From NCBI RefSeq assembly GCF_001429545.1, contig NZ_LMSP01000012.1:204555-268554 (forward strand): DNA of 64,000 bases. The letters are read 5' to 3'. The stretch comes from Paenibacillus sp. Soil787 (lineage in GTDB: Bacteria; Bacillota; Bacilli; Paenibacillales; NBRC-103111). The translations under genes and the position numbers were made by a program. Under the pieces are notes generated by a model, which was given only the letters and a program-made list of their open reading frames with translations, made no database searches and was not told the DNA's origin. This document shows, piece after piece, positions 42,869 through 51,675 of the stretch. Positions within the stretch are counted from its first letter, which is position 1, and every line of letters begins with the position of its first letter.

Positions 42869-43599
42869 ACTTCACCAAAGATGAGCTTTTTTTCACGCAT
42901 GGTGAGTGACCTAGCCGGAATATCCAGCACAATTTTACCTTCTGAGAGTCCCCAAATGCGAGTGGCATATCTCTCCGCAAGCTCAACTTGGTGCAAAGTA
43001 GCAATGACGCTCATATTACGATCTTTGCAAAGCGATTTCAAATCCTGCAAGATATATTCCGTTGATTTTGGATCAAGTCCAGAGACAGGTTCATCCGCGA
43101 CAAGTACTTTGGGTCCAAGAATTAGCGCTTTAGCAATAGCAACACGCTGCTGCTCACCGCCGCTTAGCTGGCCAACCTTCTTATCACCCTTATCAAGCAA
43201 CCCCACTTTTTCCAAATAATCCATGCTGTCCACATGTTCATCTCTTGAAGTCATACCAGTCAAAATACGCAGAGGAGCTTGATAGACACGACCCATCATG
43301 ACATTCTTGACAGCGCTTTTATTTCGATTCAAGGCAGGTTTTTCTTCAAGAAATGCGAAATCTCTACCTAATTTGAAGCGTTCGAATGGACCTGGCTTCG
43401 ATATATCGATGGAGTTATAGATCAACTGACCACTTGTCCATTTCTCTTGATGGCTGATACAGCGAAGTAACGTGGTTTTCCCACTTCCACTTCCCCCAAT
43501 AACCGCAATGAATTCGCCTTCATCAACTTGAAAGCTCACTTGTGAAAGTACCTGATTGTCCGGAGGATATACTTTACTTAAATTACGAACTGTAAGCAT
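42865..43599 (-). CDS. PhnC-like ABC transporter ATP-binding protein without permease
   Basis: A 244-residue ATPase with Walker A GGSGSGKTT, signature LSGGEQQR, Walker B VLVADEPVSGLD and switch ATLHQVELAERYATR. It resembles PhnC of phosphonate importers, including the GRVYQAPLRILTG-type segment (R.....L) seen in that branch. No permease or binding protein is nearby, so it may serve a distant system or a non-transport role. The start ATG at 43599 follows AAGGAGA. Confidence 0.86.
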   Translation of the reverse strand: MLTVRNLSKVYPPDNQVLSQVSFQVDEGEFIAVIGGSGSGKTTLLRCISHQEKWTSGQLIYNSIDISKPGPFERFKLGRDFAFLEEKPALNRNKSAVKNVMMGRVYQAPLRILTGMTSRDEHVDSMDYLEKVGLLDKGDKKVGQLSGGEQQRVAIAKALILGPKVLVADEPVSGLDPKSTEYILQDLKSLCKDRNMSVIATLHQVELAERYATRIWGLSEGKIVLDIPARSLTMREKKLIFGEV

Positions 43600-43674
43600 G
43601 ACAATGTCTCCTTCGAGTAAGTCTTCTTCCGTCTTTCCGATCGAAAGACTCATTTCATAAGCTGCCCTTTTGGG

Positions 43675-43724
43675 AAAAAATCGCCACTCATTTCAAGCAG
43701 CAAGCCTGAGTAGAGGGCGATTTT
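43675..43724 (-). terminator. Intrinsic terminator after ricA
   Basis: Minus strand: AAAATCGCC...CTCA pairs with TGAG...GGCGATTTT over a 16-base loop and is followed by TTTCC. Confidence 0.82.
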
Positions 43725-43746
43725 CTAATTCCCAGAGGACGTTATC

Positions 43747-44211
43747 TTAATCGCAAGATGTCGGAGCTTCCGCCGTACCTGCTTCTACATTTATTTTATC
43801 CGAAATCGTATCACGAATGACCGACATAACAAGCTGCAATAGATAATTGATATCCTCTTGCGTTTGCTTAAATTCATTCACAATCGGAATCTCGTCTAAT
43901 TGATCCTGCAGCACTTCAATCTCATTCTCAATTTTCTCGATCATTTTAGCATTTTGGAAAGTCTCGAAAGCAACGACTTCCTTCTGTTTCTTTTTGATCG
44001 CACTAATGAGCACTTGGATATCAGGATTCGTAGCGATTTGCTTCTCAGCCTTTTGATAAAATTGTACCTCATTCGAAGTCGTTAACAATTCAGCCAATTC
44101 CTTCGCTTTGGTTAAAATATCTTCGCGAACGATCATTTCCGTATTTGTAAACTCCTCTACTTTAAAAGCATGAGGCTCATTATCGTTATGTTTATGTTCA
44201 CATTGGGACAC
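43747..44211 (-). CDS. ricA: RicA/YmcA regulator (YlbF/YmcA family)
   Basis: A 154-residue helical protein. The family core runs from DILTKAKELAELLTTSNEV through FQNAKMIEKIENEIEVLQDQ to DINYLLQLVMSVI. A single cysteine near the C-terminus (PTSCD) matches the position of the Bacillus subtilis one. RicA joins RicF and RicT in a complex that speeds RNA maturation by RNase Y and promotes competence, sporulation and biofilm formation. GTG at 44211 with AGGAG upstream is the best start. It lies 35 bp after miaB, as in Bacillus. Confidence 0.9.
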   Translation of the reverse strand: MSQCEHKHNDNEPHAFKVEEFTNTEMIVREDILTKAKELAELLTTSNEVQFYQKAEKQIATNPDIQVLISAIKKKQKEVVAFETFQNAKMIEKIENEIEVLQDQLDEIPIVNEFKQTQEDINYLLQLVMSVIRDTISDKINVEAGTAEAPTSCD

Positions 44212-44245
44212 TTCTAAACACGCTCCTATCTCTTTCAACTTCAAA

Positions 44246-45727
44246 TTATATGGACATTTTCATGGGCTTGTGAACAATCTCACCCTTCAAAATCCATGTC
44301 TGTGCATGCGTAACTTCCACTTCAACCATTTGACCGATTAAAGACTTATCACCAGTAAAATGAATCAATTTATTCGTCCGCGTGCGACCAGCTAGTACAT
44401 CAGCATTATTCTTGCTTTCACCTTCAACAAGTACTTCAACGGTCTGATCTAACAATCTCTCATTGCTCGCTTTACTGTGTTTATTAACAAGCTCATTCAA
44501 CCGATAAAGTCGTTGTTTCTTTACTTCCATCGGTACATTATCTTCCATATCGGCAGCAGGCGTACCTTCTCGCGGCGAATAAATAAATGTAAACGCGAAA
44601 TCGAAGCCTACTTCCTCATAAAGAGACATGGTCTCATCGAACTGCTCATCCGTTTCACCTGGAAAACCAACAATAATATCTGTTGTCAGAACGACATCAG
44701 GCATTGTTTCTTTAATTTTACGGGCCAACTGTAAATAATGATCTCTGGAATACTTTCTGCTCATTCTTTTCAGAACCTCGGTATTACCCGATTGAACTGG
44801 CAGATGAATATGCTCTACAAGATTACCGCGTTTACCTAGTACTTCAATCAAGCGATCATCAAAATCTCTTGGATGTGAAGTAGTAAAGCGAATGCGCGGC
44901 ACATCAATTTTACGAATATCGTCCATCAAATCAGCGAATGAATACGTAATATCCTCAAAATCTTTACCATAGGCATTAACATTCTGTCCAAGCAGCGTAA
45001 TTTCCTGAAACCCTTGCCGAGCCAAGTCCCTAACTTCAGCTAGCACGTCTTGTGGTCGGCGACTTCTCTCTTTACCCCGCGTATAAGGAACTATACAGTA
45101 TGTACAGAACTTATCGCAGCCGAACATGATGTTCACCCAAGCACGGATTCCCTCACGTTTTTTTGGTAAATTTTCAACGATATCGCCTTCTTTGGACCAA
45201 ACCTCAACGACCATTTCCTTGTTATAGAAGGCATCCTTTAAAAGAGACGGAAGTCGATGAATATTGTGCGTTCCGAATATCAAATCTACAAAAGCATGCT
45301 TTTGCATAATTCGATTCACGACCGCTTCTTCCTGCGACATACAACCACAAACACCCAGTACAAGGCCCGGTTTCTGTGCTTTCAGCGCTTTTAAATGGCC
45401 AAGCTCACCGAACACCTTGTCTTCGGCATTCTCCCTTATCGCACAAGTGTTGAGCAGAATAACATCTGCTTGGTACTTGTCCTCTGTCGGTTGATAGCCC
45501 ATTTGCTCGAGTAAACCCTTCATTACTTCTGTATCATGCTCATTCATCTGACATCCGTAAGTGCGAATCAAATAATATTTATCTTTGCCGAACTCCTGCA
45601 TGTCCTCAGGAATGGTGAAGTCATAGTGTACGGCGATCTCTTCTTTTCCGCGCTTCTTTGCATCTGTCAGTGAAGGAGGCTGAAAATATTGGGAATAATC
45701 CTTGTCGGATTTCACTTGGTTAGCCAA
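44246..45727 (-). CDS. miaB: MiaB, tRNA-2-methylthio-N6-isopentenyladenosine synthase
   Basis: A 493-residue radical-SAM methylthiotransferase. It has three domains: N-terminal with [11 protein letters not shown] and two more cluster cysteines ([19 protein letters not shown]), radical SAM with [17 protein letters not shown], and a C-terminal TRAM domain (VLVEGESK...). It adds methylthio groups to adenosine 37 of tRNAs. The start is TTG at 45727 with AGGAGG 7 bases upstream. A 70-residue extension before the first motif is usual in Firmicutes. Confidence 0.96.
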   Translation of the reverse strand: MANQVKSDKDYSQYFQPPSLTDAKKRGKEEIAVHYDFTIPEDMQEFGKDKYYLIRTYGCQMNEHDTEVMKGLLEQMGYQPTEDKYQADVILLNTCAIRENAEDKVFGELGHLKALKAQKPGLVLGVCGCMSQEEAVVNRIMQKHAFVDLIFGTHNIHRLPSLLKDAFYNKEMVVEVWSKEGDIVENLPKKREGIRAWVNIMFGCDKFCTYCIVPYTRGKERSRRPQDVLAEVRDLARQGFQEITLLGQNVNAYGKDFEDITYSFADLMDDIRKIDVPRIRFTTSHPRDFDDRLIEVLGKRGNLVEHIHLPVQSGNTEVLKRMSRKYSRDHYLQLARKIKETMPDVVLTTDIIVGFPGETDEQFDETMSLYEEVGFDFAFTFIYSPREGTPAADMEDNVPMEVKKQRLYRLNELVNKHSKASNERLLDQTVEVLVEGESKNNADVLAGRTRTNKLIHFTGDKSLIGQMVEVEVTHAQTWILKGEIVHKPMKMSI

Positions 45728-45853
45728 TTTCTTTCCTCCTAAGAGTTTTCGTAGAGTTTTGCAGTAGTAAACTGACGCAACTTTTATTATAGCATCACAA
45801 GCCTACATAGTACAAAAAGAAATTAGCATATATATGAATATTTACTTACATAA

Positions 45854-46423
45854 CTAATCAATTATTTCAGCTAAATCGCCAGTTTTCACACCAGCAGCAT
45901 TACCCTCATCCGTGTCAATATGCATGTCTAATGCATAGTGATCAGATACGCGCGCAATGACATTCTCGAAAATCAACGGTCGTTCTCCCTTCACTTTGAC
46001 ACGCAGAAGCTGTTTATCTTGAATACCCCATTTCACAGCATCCGAAGTATGAAAGTGAATATGTCTAGCCGCGACAATTACGCCTTGCTCTAGATCTATC
46101 TCACCCTGTGGACCAATGACACGGAGGCCAGGAGTGTTCTCTATCTGTCCGGATTCACGTACCGGCGGGCTTATCCCTAAAGAAAAAGCATCCGTTCGCG
46201 ATACTTCAATTTGTGTACTAGGACGAGCGGGTCCAAGAATACGCACTTTCTCGATCTTACATTTTGGCCCAACAATCGCAACCGTTTCTTGCGCAGCAAA
46301 TTGCCCTGGTTGTGAGAGATCTTTAAACGTCGTCAATTCATATCCCTTACCAAATAAAACGTCGATATGAGCTGGAGATAGATGTATATGTCTAGCTGAA
46401 ACTCCTACAGGGATTGTTTTCAT
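45854..46423 (-). CDS. pduL: PduL-type phosphate acyltransferase
   Basis: A 189-residue protein of the PduL family of phosphate propanoyltransferases/phosphotransacetylases. Zinc-binding HIHLS (residues 13-17) near the N-terminus and AARHIHFHTSDA near residue 120 are present, as is LGPARPSTQIEVSRTDAF. It interconverts acyl-CoA and acyl phosphate. No microcompartment shell genes are nearby, so it probably acts free in the cytoplasm, possibly on acyl-CoA from the adjacent korAB enzyme. The start ATG at 46423 has AAAGGATGG upstream. Confidence 0.9.
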   Translation of the reverse strand: MKTIPVGVSARHIHLSPAHIDVLFGKGYELTTFKDLSQPGQFAAQETVAIVGPKCKIEKVRILGPARPSTQIEVSRTDAFSLGISPPVRESGQIENTPGLRVIGPQGEIDLEQGVIVAARHIHFHTSDAVKWGIQDKQLLRVKVKGERPLIFENVIARVSDHYALDMHIDTDEGNAAGVKTGDLAEIID

Positions 46424-46470
46424 AGTATCCATCCTTTAACTTTGTAATAGTAGCCATTATTGCCGCTCAG

Positions 46471-46504
46471 CAAAAAAGGCATACGGAAAATCTCCATATG
46501 CCTT
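46471..46504 (-). terminator. Intrinsic terminator after korAB
   Basis: Minus strand: AAGGCATATGG pairs with CCGTATGCCTT and is followed by TTTTG, 14 bp after the korB stop. Confidence 0.9.
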
Positions 46505-46517
46505 CAAGGTATAACTA

Positions 46518-47384
46518 TTATTTGAATTCAGTAAGCATTTTACTGAAATCAGCTTCCGAAAGCTTAAGGTCTTGTTTCGCAAGTCCTTCTTTAGCAAAGC
46601 TTGGAATGGAATCTTCATAGCTCTTTTTCTCTTTGTTTTGATAGATAATGCCCGTCAGCATGGAGTTTGTTTCCATGATTTTGGTCATTGCCATCACACG
46701 GTTTGTGTAATCATAATCAGGAATTTCATCCAGATCCACGATGTTCTCTTTGAACCAGTCATACGTGTTTACTTTATTGAAAGTTACGCATGGGCTAAAT
46801 ACGTTAATCAAAGAGAAACCTTTGTGATTCAAACCAGCTTCGATAACAGCCGTTAACTGTTTCAAGTTACTGGAGAACGATTGTGCTACGAAAGAAGCAC
46901 CGGCAGCCATAGCAACTTCTAAAGGTGAGATTGCTGACTCAATTGTACCTGATGGAACGCTTTTCGTTTTGAAACCTTCCGCACTACGTGGGGATGCTTG
47001 ACCTTTTGTCAAACCGTAGATTTGGTTATCCATTACGATGTATGTTACATCAATGTTACGACGAATCGCATGTACAGTATGTCCCATACCGATAGCGAAG
47101 CCGTCGCCGTCACCGCCTGAAGCGATAACTGTCAAATCGCGGTTAGCCATTTTCACACCTTGTGCGATTGGCAAAGATCTACCGTGAATTCCGTGAAAAC
47201 CATAAGCATTGATGTAACCAGAGATACGACCAGAACAGCCGATACCAGATACGATTGCTAGACCTTCAGGCTCTAAACCAACATTAGCTGCTGCACGCTG
47301 AATTGCCGCTTGTACGGAGAAGTCTCCGCAACCAGGACACCAGTTAGGCTTTACATTGTTACGAAAGTCTTTTAATGTTGCCAT
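46518..47384 (-). CDS. korB: 2-oxoacid:ferredoxin oxidoreductase beta subunit (KorB-like)
   Basis: A 288-residue beta subunit. The cluster cysteines are in WCPGCGDFSVQ and GIGCSGRI, with a further one in FSPCVTFN; the TPP motif is GDGDGFAIGMGHTVHAIRRN. It binds TPP and one [4Fe-4S] cluster and partners with KorA, whose gene it overlaps by 13 bp. In Firmicutes this pair supplies 2-oxoglutarate or pyruvate oxidation coupled to ferredoxin. The start ATG at 47384 sits inside the korA end, implying coupling. Confidence 0.93.
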   Translation of the reverse strand: MATLKDFRNNVKPNWCPGCGDFSVQAAIQRAAANVGLEPEGLAIVSGIGCSGRISGYINAYGFHGIHGRSLPIAQGVKMANRDLTVIASGGDGDGFAIGMGHTVHAIRRNIDVTYIVMDNQIYGLTKGQASPRSAEGFKTKSVPSGTIESAISPLEVAMAAGASFVAQSFSSNLKQLTAVIEAGLNHKGFSLINVFSPCVTFNKVNTYDWFKENIVDLDEIPDYDYTNRVMAMTKIMETNSMLTGIIYQNKEKKSYEDSIPSFAKEGLAKQDLKLSEADFSKMLTEFK

Positions 47385-49120
47385 GCTAAAGTCAACTCCT
47401 TACATTTTTGTTCAATTTCTGCTGGCAAGAATGGGTTACCGTTGTATTTAAGAACGTTTTTAATTTTATCTGCATGACCAACATGCAGTTTAATTTGATC
47501 TGCTAATTGTCCAGTTGCGTTGTTTTCAACAACGATAACTGTTTTCGCTTTTTCAACAAGAGGTCTCAGCTGCTCTGCAGGGAACGGATGAATCAAACGC
47601 ACTGTAGCGTGATTTGTCTTAATTCCTTCCAGTTCAACGCGGCTTCTTGCTTCATCGATCGTTCCACCAGTGGAACCCATTCCGATAATCAGAAGATCTG
47701 GATTCTCATGAGGTGCGTCGAATTTAATTGCATCTGTTACTTGAATGTGTTTTAGCTTCTCAAGACGCTTATCCATCATACGTTGACGGTTTTCAGTGCT
47801 TTCTGAAGGACGCCCCGTTTGGTCATGCTCAACACCTGTAACATGGTGAATACCATTCTTCACGCCAGGAATCACACGTGGTGAAACACCGTTCTCAGTG
47901 AACTCATAGCGTTTGAACAATTGATTCGCTTCTTGTTCAGGAGCTTCTGAAACTAGTGCTCCGCGATCAATCACAATGCGGTTGTAATCTAGCATTTCTG
48001 CGGATTGTTTACCCAAGGAAAGCTGTAGGTCCGTCATCAGAATGACTGGAACTTGATATTTTTCAGCAAGATTGAAAGCTTCAATTGTATCGTAGAAGCA
48101 CTCTTCAATTGTGCTTGGGGAAAGAACGATTTTTGGGATTTCTCCGTGTGTACCGTATACCATTGCGTTCAAGTCAGATTGCTCTTGTTTCGTTGGAAGA
48201 CCCGTACTTGGACCACCACGTTGTGTATCTACGATAACTACAGGCGTTTCAGTCATACCAGCAAGGCCAATGGCTTCCATCATCAAAGATAGACCAGGAC
48301 CTGCAGATGCTGTTAGCGCACGAGCACCAGCGTAGTTAGCGCCGATAGCCATTGTACATGCTGCAATTTCATCTTCGGTTTGGATAACAGTACCACCTAA
48401 TTTAGGAAGTGCTTTTTGCAAGTATTCCATGACTTCAGATGCAGGTGTAATTGGATAAGCTGGCATAAAGCGGCAACCTGCTGCTACAGCTCCAAGAGCA
48501 ATTGCATCGTTACCGATCATGAACAATTTTTGGTTGCCGTCAGCTGGTTCCAATTGGAAGTCAGCGATAGGTCCACCGGCTAACTCTAGAACGGATTCTG
48601 CACCCTTACGAACAGCTTCAATATTTTTTTCTACAACTGCTGCGCCTTTACGGCCAAATTCTTCTTCAACAGCTTTATTAAACACGTCAAGCGGCAAACC
48701 GAGCAATGCCCAAGAAGCGCCTGATGCGGCCATGTTCTTAAATAAGGAAGTTCCTAACTCTTCTGCAATCGCTGTAATTGGAACTGGAAACAAACGTGCT
48801 TTAATTCCTTCCGGTAAAACGGGGTTAAACTTAGCATCTGCAACGATAACACCGTTATCACGAAGTTCGTGTGCATTAAAATCGATACTTTCTTGGTCGA
48901 AAGCGACCAAAATATCCAAATCGTCTGAAATTGCGCGAATCGGTTTAGTGCTGATGCGAATCTTGTTATTTGTATGTCCCCCCTTAATCCGTGAAGAGAA
49001 ATGACGGTACCCATACAAATAGTAACCGAGACGGTTCAATGCAGTAGAGAAAATGCGGTCTGTACTTTCGACCCCTTCACCCTGCTGACCTCCGATTTTC
49101 CAAGATAACTGACTAATCAC
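47372..49120 (-). CDS. korA: 2-oxoacid:ferredoxin oxidoreductase gamma-alpha subunit (KorA-like)
   Basis: A 582-residue fusion of gamma (about 1-185; KIGGQQGEGVESTDRIF, FSSRIKGGHTNNKIR) and alpha (about 195-580; GNDAIALGAVAAGCRFMPAY, then PITPASEVMEYL). This domain order is opposite to the other oxidoreductase in the window, showing that the two are distinct types. The start is GTG at 49120 with AAGGAGTGG upstream. The korAB pair sits between dipeptidase and pduL genes inside the conserved recA-miaB block. Confidence 0.93.
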   Translation of the reverse strand: MISQLSWKIGGQQGEGVESTDRIFSTALNRLGYYLYGYRHFSSRIKGGHTNNKIRISTKPIRAISDDLDILVAFDQESIDFNAHELRDNGVIVADAKFNPVLPEGIKARLFPVPITAIAEELGTSLFKNMAASGASWALLGLPLDVFNKAVEEEFGRKGAAVVEKNIEAVRKGAESVLELAGGPIADFQLEPADGNQKLFMIGNDAIALGAVAAGCRFMPAYPITPASEVMEYLQKALPKLGGTVIQTEDEIAACTMAIGANYAGARALTASAGPGLSLMMEAIGLAGMTETPVVIVDTQRGGPSTGLPTKQEQSDLNAMVYGTHGEIPKIVLSPSTIEECFYDTIEAFNLAEKYQVPVILMTDLQLSLGKQSAEMLDYNRIVIDRGALVSEAPEQEANQLFKRYEFTENGVSPRVIPGVKNGIHHVTGVEHDQTGRPSESTENRQRMMDKRLEKLKHIQVTDAIKFDAPHENPDLLIIGMGSTGGTIDEARSRVELEGIKTNHATVRLIHPFPAEQLRPLVEKAKTVIVVENNATGQLADQIKLHVGHADKIKNVLKYNGNPFLPAEIEQKCKELTLAWQH

Positions 49121-49325
49121 CGTACGTCCACTCCTTTTGATTGTAGCTGCATGAAGAACTTAAAAAGCTAATTTGTGGTAATTTAAGATGAAGCTATAAA
49201 AAATTTCTTTCACTTGTCATCCAAAATTGTATGCCTTTACAGACCAAATTGCAAGGGTTTAAACGATTCTAAAACATAGAGTTTTTAGATCGAATCCATA
49301 TCAATATTAGAATGATTCATAGCTT

Positions 49326-50267
49326 TCACTTCGGGAGATTGGTGAGCATGAAATTCCGCCAATTTCCATACAGGAATGCCTCCACTTGTGCTTCCTTATA
49401 GTTTTTACATAAAGCTTCTATTATATTTCCATATTGACCGACATGTCTCAAGCCTTTCATCCATTGCTCGATCCCATCAAAATCCGATCCAAAGCCAATA
49501 TGCCCTTCCCCGCCCATTGAACAAACATGATCAATATGTTTCAGCAATGCCGTAACAGGTACAGCTAAATTCGTGCTATCTACAAAGTAAGGAACAAACG
49601 TAATCCCGATCAGTCCTTGACACTGGATGATAGCTTTGATTTGATCGTCTGATAAATTTCTTGGATGAGGACATACTTTTTGAGCGTTCGAATGGGAGGC
49701 AATAAATGGTTTCGAATACACCTCAACCAATTCCCAGAACGCCGCTACGGATAAATGAGATACATCTGCTATTATACCCATAGTTTCTAATTCTTTTAAC
49801 ATCAGCTTGCCTTTTCTTGTAAAACCACCTTTACGCGGCTCCATAACACCATCTGCAGCCCAATTTGCATAGTTCCAAGTCAAGCCAATACTTCTAACTC
49901 CAAGAAGGTGAAGAATCCTTAAATGTGTCATGTTACCAGCTAAAGCATCTAAACCTTCAAGAGTTAGAATAGCTCCAATCTGTTCCCCTGCTTCAACAGC
50001 ACGCCAGTCTTCTACATTTTGAATAAATTTCATGCCTGGATGACGTATAATTTTTCGATGAAATAAATCAATCATTTGCAAAATATGATCGAATGTAGGC
50101 TGCTGAATAGAGTCCGATAAGTAGATAGCAAAACACTGAACTTTAACTCCGGCTTGCTTAAGCCTTGGATAATTAACATCCAACTCTTGTTCTTCCTTAT
50201 CGAAATCCAGCTTGGGGTTCATATACAATTTCGTAAGTGCATCGCAGTGACCATCCATTATTCTCAT
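49326..50267 (-). CDS. Membrane dipeptidase-type peptidase (family M19)
   Basis: A 313-residue metal-dependent dipeptidase. The first metal site is H-x-D at residues 7-9 (DGHCD), followed by LTLEGLD (bridging Glu), the SHSNA region and GSDFDG near the C-terminus. Members cleave dipeptides, including L-D and D-D types; there is no signal peptide, so action in the cytoplasm is likely despite the family name. The start ATG at 50267 follows AGGAGG. A similar gene near spoVS is common in Paenibacillus-type genomes (recalled). Confidence 0.9.
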   Translation of the reverse strand: MRIMDGHCDALTKLYMNPKLDFDKEEQELDVNYPRLKQAGVKVQCFAIYLSDSIQQPTFDHILQMIDLFHRKIIRHPGMKFIQNVEDWRAVEAGEQIGAILTLEGLDALAGNMTHLRILHLLGVRSIGLTWNYANWAADGVMEPRKGGFTRKGKLMLKELETMGIIADVSHLSVAAFWELVEVYSKPFIASHSNAQKVCPHPRNLSDDQIKAIIQCQGLIGITFVPYFVDSTNLAVPVTALLKHIDHVCSMGGEGHIGFGSDFDGIEQWMKGLRHVGQYGNIIEALCKNYKEAQVEAFLYGNWRNFMLTNLPK

Positions 50268-50300
50268 CTTTGCAGCCTCCTATACACCATCTAGACAACA

Positions 50301-50363
50301 CAAAAACCCCTAAGCAGAGGTTTGATAGGCATTGTGAAAAACCTGTCTACTAGGTAAACAGGC
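50301..50363 (-). terminator. Tandem intrinsic terminators after spoVS
   Basis: Two hairpins follow each other on the minus strand: CCTGT...ACAGG with TTTTTC (50336-50363), then AAACCTC/GGGGTTT with TTTG (50301-50323). Confidence 0.82.
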
Positions 50364-50389
50364 TAGGTATTTAGTATGATCCGGCTTAA

Positions 50390-50650
50390 TTACCTTGGTT
50401 CTACAATAAGTTTAATGGCCGTCCGATCTTCCCCGTCAATCACGATGTCTGTGAAGGCTGGTACACAAATTAAGTCAACTCCACTGGGCGCGACAAATCC
50501 TCTTGCGATAGCTACTGCTTTGATGGCTTGGTTTAAGGCGCCTGCACCAATAGCTTGGAGCTCCGCCGCTCCACGCTCACGCAAAACACCTGCCAATGCA
50601 CCTGCTACGGAGTTTGGATTGGATTTTGCTGAAACTTTTAATACATCCAT
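50390..50650 (-). CDS. spoVS: Stage V sporulation protein S
   Basis: An 86-residue Alba-like protein, almost invariant in the group: MDVLKVSAKSNPNSVAGALA, then GAGALNQAIKAVAIARGFVA and a closing EDRTAIKLIVEPR. SpoVS is needed for spore coat assembly and cell-cycle/sporulation control. The start ATG at 50650 follows GAGGAGGTACTATTC. It lies 110 bp after ymdB with its own gap, so a separate sigma-H-type promoter is possible, though I cannot define it. Confidence 0.97.
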   Translation of the reverse strand: MDVLKVSAKSNPNSVAGALAGVLRERGAAELQAIGAGALNQAIKAVAIARGFVAPSGVDLICVPAFTDIVIDGEDRTAIKLIVEPR

Positions 50651-50763
50651 GAATAGTACCTCCTCGGGAATGATGGATAGATTCCATTACCCATCATATT
50701 CTCAAGGATTAACAAACATGCTATGGTATTCAATTATATATTTGCAATAGTTAGAATTATCTG

Positions 50764-51558
50764 CTAATCCATGAATACTTGATCTTCATCATAACGGATA
50801 AGGTTAATTCCTTTTGCCAAACCGGTCTGATCGTTCAATTCAATCACGACAGCATGGAAATGCCATTTGCCTTCGTCGGTTACAAAACGAACTGGAAGCT
50901 GGGTTTTGAACTTTTGCAGTACAGCATTACGTTCAACGCCAAGAATACCATCGCGCGGCCCTACCATCCCTACATCGGTTACATAAGCTGTTCCTTGCGG
51001 CAGAACACGGTTATCATTCGTTTGTACATGTGTATGTGTGCCGACAACTGCAGACACTTTTCCATCCAAATGCCAACCCATCGCAATTTTCTCAGAAGTT
51101 GCTTCCGCATGAAAATCAACAAATACAAATTTATGTTTTTTCTTATCCGCTTCAAGAATTTCATCCACTTTACGAAATGGGCAATCAATCGGCGGTAAAA
51201 ATGTGCGTCCCTGCAAATTAATAATCAATAGTTCTTGATCCTTGACCTTAATAACCGTATGTCCTCTACCCGGTGTTCCTGGAGGAAAGTTAGCGGGTCG
51301 AACCATCTTCTCGTCACGATCAATGAAATCAAAAATCTCTTTTTGGTCCCACGTATGATTGCCCATTGTCAGAGCCTGAATGCCCATCTCATAGATTTCT
51401 TTAGCGATAGCTGCTGTAATCCCTTTTCCTGCGGCAGCATTCTCGCCATTAGCAATGAACACTGCGTGAGGATGAGCTTGCTTTAGTCTAGGCATAATAT
51501 TTTTTAACGCTTTTCTTCCAACAGATCCTACAATATCGCCAATAAATACAATTTTCAT
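50764..51558 (-). CDS. ymdB: YmdB metallophosphoesterase (TIGR00282 type)
   Basis: A 264-residue calcineurin-like phosphodiesterase. Metal ligands are seen in FIGDIVGSVGR, ANGENAAAGKG, GNHTWDQ, DFHAEATSEK and GTHTHVQTND. YmdB hydrolyses 2',3'-cyclic nucleotides and steers the choice between motility and biofilm in Bacillus. The gene lies next to rny, the same order as in B. subtilis, but a terminator separates them here. Confidence 0.95.
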   Translation of the reverse strand: MKIVFIGDIVGSVGRKALKNIMPRLKQAHPHAVFIANGENAAAGKGITAAIAKEIYEMGIQALTMGNHTWDQKEIFDFIDRDEKMVRPANFPPGTPGRGHTVIKVKDQELLIINLQGRTFLPPIDCPFRKVDEILEADKKKHKFVFVDFHAEATSEKIAMGWHLDGKVSAVVGTHTHVQTNDNRVLPQGTAYVTDVGMVGPRDGILGVERNAVLQKFKTQLPVRFVTDEGKWHFHAVVIELNDQTGLAKGINLIRYDEDQVFMD

Positions 51559-51637
51559 AACAATTTAATAACTCCTTTATAAATCGAAGATGCAAAGACG
51601 AGCAATTGATGGATTCAATGACCAGCCTGAAAATAAG

Positions 51638-51668
51638 GAAAAGTGGCTATATCAGCCACTTTTCGCAT
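51638..51668 (-). terminator. Intrinsic terminator after rny
   Basis: Minus strand: AAAAGTGGCT/AGCCACTTTT, a perfect 10-bp stem, followed by CCTTATT. Confidence 0.85.
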
Positions 51669-51675
51669 TGGGATC

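Noticed and set aside
49121-49325. Riboswitch or T-box upstream of korA
   Set aside because: No conserved T-box or riboswitch core and no terminator/antiterminator pair in this 205-bp gap.
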